This document shows positions 43,920 to 51,701 of a stretch of 52,179 bases of DNA, piece by piece. The translations under genes and the position numbers were made by a program. Every line of letters starts with the position of its first letter. Positions within the stretch are counted from its first letter, which is position 1. This DNA is from Succinimonas amylolytica DSM 2873 (GTDB lineage Bacteria > Pseudomonadota > Gammaproteobacteria > Enterobacterales > Succinivibrionaceae): contig NZ_KB899636.1 of assembly GCF_000378405.1 (NCBI RefSeq), positions 313,033 through 365,211 of the forward strand, in the 5' to 3' direction. The notes beneath the pieces were generated by a model. It was not told where the DNA came from and searched no databases. It worked only from the letters and a program-made list of their open reading frames with translations.

Positions 43920-44645
43920 TTACAATCCCAGCGACGCCAAAAGATCATCTGCATCAGAAGCAGACATTGTCTCTTCTGCTGCCGGTTTTGTTTCCTGCTT
44001 GAGTTCCTTCTGAGCTTCTACGTCTGCAAGAATCTTATCAGGATTAACATCAGTCTGAGGAACAAACTCCTGCATTTGGATAAATTCTGTATTATCCATA
44101 GCCAGTTCCATATAAAAGATGTTGTTCTTTTCTGTATAAAAGGAAACTCTATATGCATGTGGTTTATCTAGATGAGCATTTACACTTATGCGTACTTGAC
44201 GGTTTAAAGTAAGCATTTTAGGCTGACTCTGAGTTATGGAGGTTCTGAATTCCTGACTGACTTTAGACGTAAAATCGCCAAGAATCTGGTTCATCAGCTC
44301 TCCCATGACGTTACCGACCTCGTCAGATGTATAAACTGTTGCCAGTTCCTCTTTTGGAAGTCCCATGTTAATCAGATACTGCGAATACACTTCCATCGCA
44401 GCTTCTGCGGTAAAGTTAATGACTACCAAACCGGCAAATGCTCCGTCAAACAATACAAAACAGCCAATATCCGGTTTAAGACAAGTCTTCGAGATCTTTT
44501 GAACCATTGGTGAGAAATTAATGTCATGATGGGTCGCCTCGGACAGAACAGAAGTAACAGAATGACACAGCTTCAGAAGAAAATCCCCAACCTTCGTACA
44601 GTTCTTATCATCATGCATCTTGCCACCTTTGTTTTTTGATCCCAT
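43920..44645 (-). CDS. DUF3334-family protein, CheC/CheX-like, function unknown
   Basis: 241 residues from ATG 44645, which has GGGAG five bases upstream; ATG 44618 is a possible alternative. The stretches SPMVQKISKTCLKPDIGCFVLFDGAFAGLVVINFTAEAAMEVY, TSDEVGNVMGELMNQILGDF and FYTEKNNIFYMELAMDNTEFI match what I recall of DUF3334 proteins of Vibrio and Aeromonas. The TSDEVGNVMGELMNQILGDF helix resembles the E-x2-N-x20 phosphatase-type motifs of CheX/CheC, which suggests a related fold (inference). The tail ends in an acidic DADDLLASLGL segment like the terminal peptide of some receptor-interacting proteins. Stands alone; no chemotaxis genes nearby. Confidence 0.75.
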   Translation of the reverse strand: MGSKNKGGKMHDDKNCTKVGDFLLKLCHSVTSVLSEATHHDINFSPMVQKISKTCLKPDIGCFVLFDGAFAGLVVINFTAEAAMEVYSQYLINMGLPKEELATVYTSDEVGNVMGELMNQILGDFTSKVSQEFRTSITQSQPKMLTLNRQVRISVNAHLDKPHAYRVSFYTEKNNIFYMELAMDNTEFIQMQEFVPQTDVNPDKILADVEAQKELKQETKPAAEETMSASDADDLLASLGL

Positions 44646-44883
44646 ACCGACTCCCAGAAAATTCAAAAAACAGCTGATCTATTTCATCAGCACATTTTCC
44701 CTGATCCCTCACATCTGTCATGATAATAATATTTTGTTAGAAATAACACTCTTATTTGTAAAGAATGCATATCCTGTCAAAATTGAGGATTGACGTCTCT
44801 CTGTTTTTCTAAAAACAGAACTCATAAGTAACTGTTTACAAGAGTTTGAAAAACATTCAATCCTTCCTTCACCGATCTCTAAG

Positions 44884-44929
44884 TATGTGGACAACTTCCA
44901 TAGACAATCTGTCAGTCCTTGTCCACATA
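44884..44929. repeat. 46-bp inverted repeat upstream of the DUF3334 gene
   Basis: TATGTGGACAA (44884-44894) and its exact complement TTGTCCACATA (44919-44929), 24 bases apart, with a smaller GACA-ATC-TGTC (44903-44913) between. It could be an operator or an RNA stem. It lies about 240 bases before the DUF3334 start and 40 bases from the ompA terminator. The other bases of 44646-44971 show nothing I can assign. Confidence 0.7.
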
Positions 44930-44971
44930 AAAACTATCAGACTTATCAGCATTTACGTCTTTAATTATCTC

Positions 44972-45000
44972 AAAAAAAAAATCCCGGATTTTTCCGGGAT
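44972..45000 (-). terminator. Rho-independent terminator of ompA
   Basis: ATCCCGGA (44981-44988), loop TTTT, TCCGGGAT (44993-45000), with nine U on the minus strand (44972-44980). About 60 bases after the ompA stop. Confidence 0.93.
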
Positions 45001-45057
45001 TTCTTCGTCATAAATAATCACGATTTCATTGGCATGCGCTAAGCCAATATTAAGAAA

Positions 45058-46092
45058 TTACTTGGTTTCAACGTGCTCTTCGACGCCAGAGAACTTAACT
45101 TCTACACGACGGTCAGGAGCAAGACATTCAACAAGAGCCTTACGGTTCTTAATGCCATTACACTTATCACCAGTTACAGGGCGAGTTTTACCATAGCCTT
45201 CAGCTGTAATAGTTGAAGGATCAACACCGTCAGCAATAAACTCTTCTACAACTGCACGAGCACGCTTCTTGGAAAGCTCAAGATTGTACTTATCGGAACC
45301 GATACGATCGGTATGTCCTTCAACATCAATACGTACGTCCTTGAGATTGTTATCATTAATTTCCTTGGTGACACTGGCAACACTCTGCTTGCCTTCAGCA
45401 GAAAGCTTAGAGCTGTTGAATCCAAAAAGAGCCTCGGAATCAAGGGAAATATTCTTTGATACAACAACAGTCTTAGGCTGCTCAACCGGTGCTACTACAG
45501 GAGCAGGCTTAGCACCGCCGAACTTCCACTCGAGACCAAAATTAATGGTTGAAAGATCCGGCTGATAACCATAAGTGCTATCAGTAATCTTGTGAGCGTA
45601 ATTATACTCAAGACGAGTTATGAAATCGCCAAAAGCAATTCTTGTACCGAGCCCAAGTAAAGGAGCAGTCTTTGTTTCGGTATGCCCAAAAGCCTTGTCA
45701 TGATTGTTGATAATGAGTCCTCCAACCTTAAAGAACACATCATCAGTGTCATTAAAAGGTATGGCAAGGAGAGATGCAAGCTCAACACCATGAAGAGTAT
45801 GCTTGCCTAATCTCTTCCCTTCATAAATACCCTTGTTGGAGAAATTGCCAAAATAGGTGTATCCAGCTTCTAAGCCCAGGAAACTAGTGAAGTTGTAACC
45901 GCCATAAATGCCGTAATCCCAATTGTTGTTACGGTTGTGACGTACACCAACAGCATTACGACCAGAATGAGACTCGGTATGAGACCAGCCGACCTTAGCT
46001 CCAACATAACCAGTTTCAGCCTCTGCGGCATAAGCTACAGAACCAAAAGCAACAACACTGCTAACAGCAAGTGCAATCAAAGTCTTCTTCAT
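45058..46092 (-). CDS. ompA: Outer membrane protein A
   Basis: 344 residues (E. coli 346). A signal peptide (MKKTLIALAVSSVVAFGSVAYA, about 1-22) is followed by an eight-stranded beta-barrel (about 23-190, strands such as TGYVGAKVGWSHTES and NWDYGIYGGYNF), an alanine/proline hinge (PAPVVAPVEQPK) and the C-terminal OmpA domain (about 215-335). The latter carries VEGHTDRIGSDKYNLELSKKRA, the peptidoglycan-binding signature, and a disulfide-type CNGIK...ECLAPDRRVEV. Major envelope protein tethering outer membrane to wall. Strong promoter and terminator flank it. Confidence 0.97.
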   Translation of the reverse strand: MKKTLIALAVSSVVAFGSVAYAAEAETGYVGAKVGWSHTESHSGRNAVGVRHNRNNNWDYGIYGGYNFTSFLGLEAGYTYFGNFSNKGIYEGKRLGKHTLHGVELASLLAIPFNDTDDVFFKVGGLIINNHDKAFGHTETKTAPLLGLGTRIAFGDFITRLEYNYAHKITDSTYGYQPDLSTINFGLEWKFGGAKPAPVVAPVEQPKTVVVSKNISLDSEALFGFNSSKLSAEGKQSVASVTKEINDNNLKDVRIDVEGHTDRIGSDKYNLELSKKRARAVVEEFIADGVDPSTITAEGYGKTRPVTGDKCNGIKNRKALVECLAPDRRVEVKFSGVEEHVETK

Positions 46093-46207
46093 AATAAGTA
46101 TCCATCCATAATGATGTTTAACAAAACATTAAGGCTTATTCTAATTATTGCCTGTCCTCATAATCACCAGTTGGGTTAGGTGACCAAAGGGGATTTTTCA
46201 GTCATGC

Positions 46208-46236
46208 ATTATATTTACACTTAAGATGTTATGCAA
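46208..46236 (-). promoter_or_regulatory. Strong sigma-70 promoter of ompA with long leader
   Basis: On the minus strand TTGCAT (46231-46236), 17 bases, TATAAT (46208-46213). Transcription would start near 46201, giving a leader of about 108 bases, comparable to the long stabilising leader of E. coli ompA. The leader contains TCACC/GGTGA arms (around 46167-46186). Confidence 0.82.
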
Positions 46237-46295
46237 CTCATTTTAGAGTTTTCTACCCAAGCAAAATTCAAAACAAATTACTTAACCTCAAATAT

Positions 46296-46979
46296 TTATA
46301 ATTTGAAAACGTTTTGTTGCAAAATGATCCCGCCTATATTTTCATTGGAAAGCTCATTGTCATACCTGACAAACTTTGTGAGATTCTCAACTACAAGATT
46401 TGAATAAACTTCAACATACCTAAGAAAAGCCCCCCCCCAAAAAACACTGTTAATCATAAAACCAGCAATTTCAGAAAAGACGTAATGACTTGCAGCATCT
46501 GTATCGAGATTATGGGGCAGTTCCATCCACAAAACTCCCTTTGTCAATTCATTTTCAAGAATTTTTCGGTTTTCTTCATAATTATTAAGTACAAGCTCTC
46601 TGATTCGGGAAGTACCTTGTTCTCCAAAAACAACGGAAATAAGAATTTTCAGAAAGGTTCTTTTTTCCTCATCAATACACGAGGCCATATTCACTATCCA
46701 GTTTTTTATGGAATTCTTCACTGAATAGCCCGCGGCAGAAGTATTATCACTGCAAAACCGAAGAAGATTCTCACTTGATGTCATTTCCATCCACAGTTCG
46801 ATGAACAATTCGTCAATATTGTTAAAATGCCAGTAAATTGCTCCTCTAGTTAGACCGGCCTTTTGAGCAATATCACACAGCTTCGTCCTATCAAGCCCCT
46901 TTTCACAAAAGAGTTTCTTGGCAACAGTCATTATATGTTTTTTGGTCTTTAATGCTTCTTCTCTTGTTTTTCGTACCAT
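46296..46979 (-). CDS. acrR: TetR/AcrR-family repressor of acrAB
   Basis: 227 residues. The N-terminal helix-turn-helix is VRKTREEALKTKKHIMTVAKKLFCEKG ... GLTRGAIYWHFNNIDELF (residues 2-58), close to E. coli AcrR (MARKTKQEALETRQHILDVA). The C-terminal half is the ligand-binding/dimer domain. ATG 46979 has GGGGGAG directly upstream and is preferred over an ATG at 47015. Residues about 180-183 (FWGGA) are encoded by T6 followed by nine G (46430-46438 on plus), a slippage-prone tract. Divergent from acrA; a matching operator lies between. Confidence 0.9.
   Translation of the reverse strand: MVRKTREEALKTKKHIMTVAKKLFCEKGLDRTKLCDIAQKAGLTRGAIYWHFNNIDELFIELWMEMTSSENLLRFCSDNTSAAGYSVKNSIKNWIVNMASCIDEEKRTFLKILISVVFGEQGTSRIRELVLNNYEENRKILENELTKGVLWMELPHNLDTDAASHYVFSEIAGFMINSVFWGGAFLRYVEVYSNLVVENLTKFVRYDNELSNENIGGIILQQNVFKL
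46430..46438 (-). repeat. Nine-G homopolymer inside acrR
   Basis: Nine consecutive C on the plus strand (G on the coding strand), bordered by six A (46439-46444). In the frame given here acrR stays open through it. Confidence 0.95.
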
Positions 46980-47102
46980 TACTCCCCCCGCAAAAACATT
47001 CCAAACCACTTTCATAAAATCAACTGATCATGCGGCACTGTAAAATTTACGAACATAATAGACATATTGTAAAGTAACGCCTATTGCATTTTCCTCCTTT
47101 AT

Positions 47103-47126
47103 TATACATACAAGAATGTATGTATA
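47103..47126. promoter_or_regulatory. AcrR-type operator
   Basis: Perfect inverted repeat: TATACATACA (47103-47112), spacer AGAA, TGTATGTATA (47117-47126). The inner arms TACATACA/TGTATGTA are the same as in the E. coli AcrR operator, where the spacer is 8 rather than 4 bases. It covers the -35 region of the acrA promoter, so bound repressor would block polymerase. Confidence 0.85.
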
Positions 47127-47145
47127 GAAAAGAATCTTTTCTTAG

Positions 47146-47177
47146 TATAATATGGCATATTGTTACACAAATTGGAG
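47146..47177 (+). promoter_or_regulatory. acrAB promoter -10 and ribosome binding site
   Basis: TATAAT (47146-47151) with its -35 position falling inside the operator, and GGAG (47174-47177) seven bases before the acrA ATG. Confidence 0.8.
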
Positions 47178-47184
47178 CAATTAA

Positions 47185-48372
47185 ATGCATATATCAGCAA
47201 GAAAACAGTTCTACACATTATTAATGGGACTATTGACTATAACAGGACTGACCGCATGCGGAGATAATAAACAGAATAACAGCATGGGAGATAATTCGGC
47301 ACCTCCGCCAATGCCTGTTGATTTTGAAACAGTAAAAACCGAGAGTGTCCCTGTAGTATCCAATTTGACAGGCAGAACTGTTGCCGTACGAACCGCAGAG
47401 GTTAGACCTCAGGTATCCGGAGTCATTCTGAGGAGACTTTTCAAGGAAGGAACAACTGTTCAGGAAGGACAACAGCTTTATCAGATAGACCCGGCAATGT
47501 ATGAAGCACAGCTTGCAAGTGCCAAAGCCAATCTTGCGCAAGCGCAGGCCCAGGAAAATTCTGCACGGATGAGATATAACCGCTACAGCCAACTTATTAC
47601 TACAAACGCCATATCCAAACAGGATTATGACGACGCTGAAGCAAACTACAATTCTGCAAAGGCAGGAAGCTTGGCAGCCGCCTCTGCCGTAAAAACAGCA
47701 GAAATCAATCTGGCATATACAAAGGTATATGCTCCAATAACCGGAGTAATCAGCAGATCTAATATAACAGAAGGTGCACTGGTAACTACCGGACAGCTTC
47801 AGGCACTGGCTACTATTCAGCAGCTAGATCCCATGTACCTGGATTTGGGACAATCCGTAAACGATCACATATTCCTAAAAAAGAACATTAAAAACGGGAC
47901 CTTCAATCCCAATACGGAAGACAACCAGGTCAAGGTATTTCTTGAAAACGGTGAAGCCTATGAACATAAGGCAAAGCTAGAATTTTCGGAAGTAACTGTA
48001 GATGAAAGCACCGGTATGGTTAATGTACGTGCAATTGTACCAAATCCCGATCAGATCCTGTTACCTGGAATGTATGTACGTGCTGAAATCAATGAAGGCT
48101 CACAGCAAAACGCTACTGTAATTCCGCAAATTGCAGTAATGCGACAGACCAATGGTACCTCAATAATATACACAATATCTCCGGAAAATACAGTTCAACA
48201 GCATGTAATAACCATTACGTCAGAATTTGATAATAAATACGTTGTCAAATCAGACGTTAAAGCCGGAGACCGAGTAATCACCTCCAATTTACAAAAAATT
48301 GGACCACAGAGTCCAGTAACTCCTTTGGAAACAAAAACTGATACAACTCAATCAAATACAGATTTAAAGTAA
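47185..48372 (+). CDS. acrA: RND efflux periplasmic adaptor (AcrA-like lipoprotein)
   Basis: 395 residues (E. coli AcrA 397). Membrane-fusion subunit linking the AcrB pump to an outer membrane channel. Lipoprotein signal peptide with lipobox LTAC (Cys25). The lipoyl halves (VRPQVSGVILRRLFKEGTTVQEGQQLYQID and AYTKVYAPITGVISRSNITEGALVTTG-type) flank an alpha-hairpin rich in Ala/Gln (ASAKANLAQAQAQ); beta-barrel and membrane-proximal domains follow (LPGMYVRAEINEG). Next gene acrB is 24 bases downstream. Confidence 0.95.
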   Translation: MHISARKQFYTLLMGLLTITGLTACGDNKQNNSMGDNSAPPPMPVDFETVKTESVPVVSNLTGRTVAVRTAEVRPQVSGVILRRLFKEGTTVQEGQQLYQIDPAMYEAQLASAKANLAQAQAQENSARMRYNRYSQLITTNAISKQDYDDAEANYNSAKAGSLAAASAVKTAEINLAYTKVYAPITGVISRSNITEGALVTTGQLQALATIQQLDPMYLDLGQSVNDHIFLKKNIKNGTFNPNTEDNQVKVFLENGEAYEHKAKLEFSEVTVDESTGMVNVRAIVPNPDQILLPGMYVRAEINEGSQQNATVIPQIAVMRQTNGTSIIYTISPENTVQQHVITITSEFDNKYVVKSDVKAGDRVITSNLQKIGPQSPVTPLETKTDTTQSNTDLK

Positions 48373-48396
48373 ATATCAAAAGGTAGTAAATTTAAT

Positions 48397-51300
48397 ATGG
48401 CTCACTTCTTTATAGATCGTCCTATATTCGCATGGGTAATAGCCATTGTGATTATGCTGGGTGGTCTTATGGCAATTCATACATTGCCGGTATCACAGTA
48501 TCCGACCATAGCTCCTCCAACAATATCAATATCCGCGAGCTATCCAGGAGCTAGTGCTGAAACTGTCGAAAATACTATCACCAAAGTTATCGAACAGAAC
48601 ATGGTAGGACTCGACGGTTACATGTACATGAGTTCCACTTCTGATTCTTATGGTATGGCCAGAACTCAGATCACTTTTGAACCCGGCACTAACCCTGACG
48701 TTGCCCAAATGCAAGTGCAAAATAAACTGCAGCAGTGCCAGTCTCAGCTTCCTACAACTGTTCAGCAAAATGGCATAGATACCAGGAAAAGTACTAACAG
48801 CTTTCTTATGGTTGTCGGTTTGGTTTCAAACAATCCAGAAGTCAAGGAAATAGACCTTTCAGATTATGCAGAAAGTTACCTTAAAGAACCATTGAGCCGT
48901 CTGGCTGGGGTTGGCGAAATATTTGTTTTCGGTTCCGAATACTCCATGAGAATATGGATTGATCCGGATCGTATTAACAGAGTTAACGTTACAATTCCCG
49001 AGATCATTGCATCAGTCAAGGCCCAGAATGCACAGGTTACGTTCGGTTCACTCGGTGGAGCTCCTGCAAAGAAAGGACAGGTATACAGCTATACAATCAG
49101 AGGCCAGTCAAGACTTACATCTATCGACGAATTCGAAAACATTGTTATCCGAATGAACGAAGATGGTTCCAAAATTTTACTGAAAGATGTAGCCCGATTA
49201 GAACTTGGTAACGAAATGTATCAGTTCGGAGCAACATATAATGGCCAGCCAACCACTGGTATCGGCATCCGTTTGGCTTCAGGAGCAAACGCTCTTGGCA
49301 CAGCAGCGGAAGTAAAAAAAGAAATTGCCCGGCTTTCGCAGTTTTTTCCGAAAGGAGTGTCATACATCTATCCCTATGACACTACCGATTTCATAAAAAT
49401 ATCGATCGGCGAGGTGGTAGATACTCTTATCGAAGCCATAATTCTTGTGTTCTTTGTTATGTATCTATTCCTACAAAACATAAGAGCTACAATTATTCCC
49501 ACTATCGCAGTACCGGTAGTTCTTCTCGGGACTTTCGGGATTATGTCAATCCTAGGGTATTCAATTAACACACTTACCATGTTCGGACTGGTACTGGCCA
49601 TAGGTTTGCTTGTGGATGATGCCATTGTAGTTGTAGAAAACGTTGAACGTATCATGACGGAAGAAAAACTGTCTCCGTATGAAGCAACCAAAAAATCTAT
49701 GACTCAGATTACAGGGGCACTGATAGGTATTGCTCTTGTTCTTTCAGCGGTTTTCATTCCCATGGCCTTCTTTGGGGGATCAACCGGTGTTATTTACAGA
49801 CAGTTTTCGATAACTATAGTATCAGCAATGATTCTGTCGGTAGTTACCGCACTCTCTCTTACACCGGCTCTCTGTGCCACAATTCTTAAACCTGTGGATT
49901 TACCCCATCCTGAATATAAAGGTCTTATAGGTATATTCTTGCTTATTAAAGACAAGTTCATTAAACTCCTTGACCTTATATTTTTTACTCACTTCTTCAA
50001 GCTCTTCAACACATCATTCGATTTCTGCTCCCGGATTTACATGTCGTTTGTCCGTTACGTTGTGCGTTCATTGGCATTGTATGTATTTCTTTATGCCTTA
50101 ATCTGTGCAACATTAGGATTTATGTTTATACGGATACCATCGTCATTCCTTCCGGAAGAAGATCAGGGGGTCCTGATGGCAATGATACAACTACCAGCAG
50201 GTGCAACCATGGAAAGAACTAGAGAAGTTCTCGGAAAAATGAGTAATTATTTTCTGACGGCAGAAAAGGATAATGTTGAATCTATCATGGGGGTTGTTGG
50301 ATTCTCTTTTGCAGGATCAGGACAGAATGCGGGGATGGCATTTGTAAAACTAAAAAACTGGTCCTTGAGATCATCACCCGAAAGACATGTAAGAGCCATT
50401 GTTCAAAGAGCCTTTCCAAATCTTCTTGGAATCAGGGAAGGTATGGTTTTAGCCTTTAATGTACCGGCAATTCCGGAATTGGGAACAGCTTCAGGATTTG
50501 ATATGTTCCTTACAGATCCGGACCAGGGATCTCATGAACAGCTTATAAATGCCAGAAATAAGGTTATTGCCATGACTGGACAAGGAGAAGCCAAAAATTT
50601 TCTTACGAGAGTCAGAGCCAACGGCCTTGACGATACCCCTATGCTGAATGTAAAAATAGATTACCCTAGAGCTATTTCACAAGGTTTGGATATACCCAGT
50701 ATCAATGCAACTCTTTCAGCAGCCTGGGGATCTGCTTACATTGATGACTTCATGGACAGAAACCGTATTAAAAAGATATTCCTTCAGGCCGAACCTGAAG
50801 CACGAATGAATGAGAAAGATTTTAACAAGTGGTATATAAAAAACAATGCCGGAAAACTTGTTCCCTTCTCTTCTTTTGCCCGTACAGAATGGTCTTTCGG
50901 TTCTCCACGTCTTGAACGTTTTAATGGATTGCCAGCCGTACAGATCAATGGCGAAGCACAGCCAGGTATTTCAACAGGTCAGGCAATGAACAAAATGGAG
51001 GAAATAGTTAATTCCCTTGAAGAAGGAAATTACAGTATTGCATGGCATGGTGTTTCTTTTCAGGAAAAACAGTCCGGAGCACAAGCAGCACCTCTTTATG
51101 CAATATCATTGCTATTCGTTTTTCTCTGTCTAGCCGCATTGTATGAGAGTTGGAGCATACCTTTTTCTGTAATGCTTGTAGTTCCTCTCGGTATATTCGG
51201 AGCCGTAGGTGCCGCATATCTAACACAAAAATATCCGGAGTTATTTCCTTGGATGAGACCTTTAGAAAATGACGTATATTTTCAAGTAGGTCTCCTAACC

Positions 51301-51651
51301 ACAGTTGGTCTATCAGCGAAAAATGCAATTCTGATTGTGGAATTCGCTAAAGAACTTTACGATAAGGGGGCTAAACTGACAGATGCCGTAGTTGAAGCTG
51401 CAAAAATCCGTCTTAGACCAATTCTTATGACTTCAATGGCTTTTATTCTCGGTGTACTACCGCTGGCTGTAAGTACAGGAGCTGGCGCGGCCGGACGGAA
51501 TGAAATCGGTGTTTGTGTAGTCGGAGGTATGCTATCTGCGACAGTACTGGCAGTATTTTTTGTACCGGTGTTCTTTGTATTAATAATGCGTTATTTCACC
51601 AAATATAAACCTCGTTCTGAAAAGCTAAAGGAAGCTCTTAATCAATCATAA
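48397..51651 (+). CDS. acrB: RND multidrug efflux pump, inner-membrane subunit (AcrB-like)
   Basis: 1084 residues (E. coli AcrB 1049). Proton-driven trimeric exporter of drugs and bile-type compounds. The start MAHFFIDRPIFAWVIAIVIMLGG is typical HAE-1. The proton relay is complete: Asp407 and Asp408 in LLVDDAIVVVENVERI and Lys975 (Lys940 in E. coli) in VGLSAKNAILIVEF. Extra length lies mainly in the cytosolic loop between the sixth and seventh membrane helices (about 498-545, hydrophobic FIKLLDLIFFTHFFKLF) and in a loop near residue 950 (QKYPELFPWMRPLE). No tolC gene follows in the window. Confidence 0.95.
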   Translation: MAHFFIDRPIFAWVIAIVIMLGGLMAIHTLPVSQYPTIAPPTISISASYPGASAETVENTITKVIEQNMVGLDGYMYMSSTSDSYGMARTQITFEPGTNPDVAQMQVQNKLQQCQSQLPTTVQQNGIDTRKSTNSFLMVVGLVSNNPEVKEIDLSDYAESYLKEPLSRLAGVGEIFVFGSEYSMRIWIDPDRINRVNVTIPEIIASVKAQNAQVTFGSLGGAPAKKGQVYSYTIRGQSRLTSIDEFENIVIRMNEDGSKILLKDVARLELGNEMYQFGATYNGQPTTGIGIRLASGANALGTAAEVKKEIARLSQFFPKGVSYIYPYDTTDFIKISIGEVVDTLIEAIILVFFVMYLFLQNIRATIIPTIAVPVVLLGTFGIMSILGYSINTLTMFGLVLAIGLLVDDAIVVVENVERIMTEEKLSPYEATKKSMTQITGALIGIALVLSAVFIPMAFFGGSTGVIYRQFSITIVSAMILSVVTALSLTPALCATILKPVDLPHPEYKGLIGIFLLIKDKFIKLLDLIFFTHFFKLFNTSFDFCSRIYMSFVRYVVRSLALYVFLYALICATLGFMFIRIPSSFLPEEDQGVLMAMIQLPAGATMERTREVLGKMSNYFLTAEKDNVESIMGVVGFSFAGSGQNAGMAFVKLKNWSLRSSPERHVRAIVQRAFPNLLGIREGMVLAFNVPAIPELGTASGFDMFLTDPDQGSHEQLINARNKVIAMTGQGEAKNFLTRVRANGLDDTPMLNVKIDYPRAISQGLDIPSINATLSAAWGSAYIDDFMDRNRIKKIFLQAEPEARMNEKDFNKWYIKNNAGKLVPFSSFARTEWSFGSPRLERFNGLPAVQINGEAQPGISTGQAMNKMEEIVNSLEEGNYSIAWHGVSFQEKQSGAQAAPLYAISLLFVFLCLAALYESWSIPFSVMLVVPLGIFGAVGAAYLTQKYPELFPWMRPLENDVYFQVGLLTTVGLSAKNAILIVEFAKELYDKGAKLTDAVVEAAKIRLRPILMTSMAFILGVLPLAVSTGAGAAGRNEIGVCVVGGMLSATVLAVFFVPVFFVLIMRYFTKYKPRSEKLKEALNQS

Positions 51652-51671
51652 GATTGCTTTCTGGTAATGAT

Positions 51672-51701
51672 AAAGTCCCCTTTATTTAAGGGGACTTTTT
51701 T
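51672..51701 (+). terminator. Rho-independent terminator of acrAB
   Basis: AAAGTCCCC (51672-51680) and GGGGACTTT (51690-51698) with loop TTTATTTAA, followed by a T-run ending at 51701. The group II intron begins at the next base. Confidence 0.9.
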
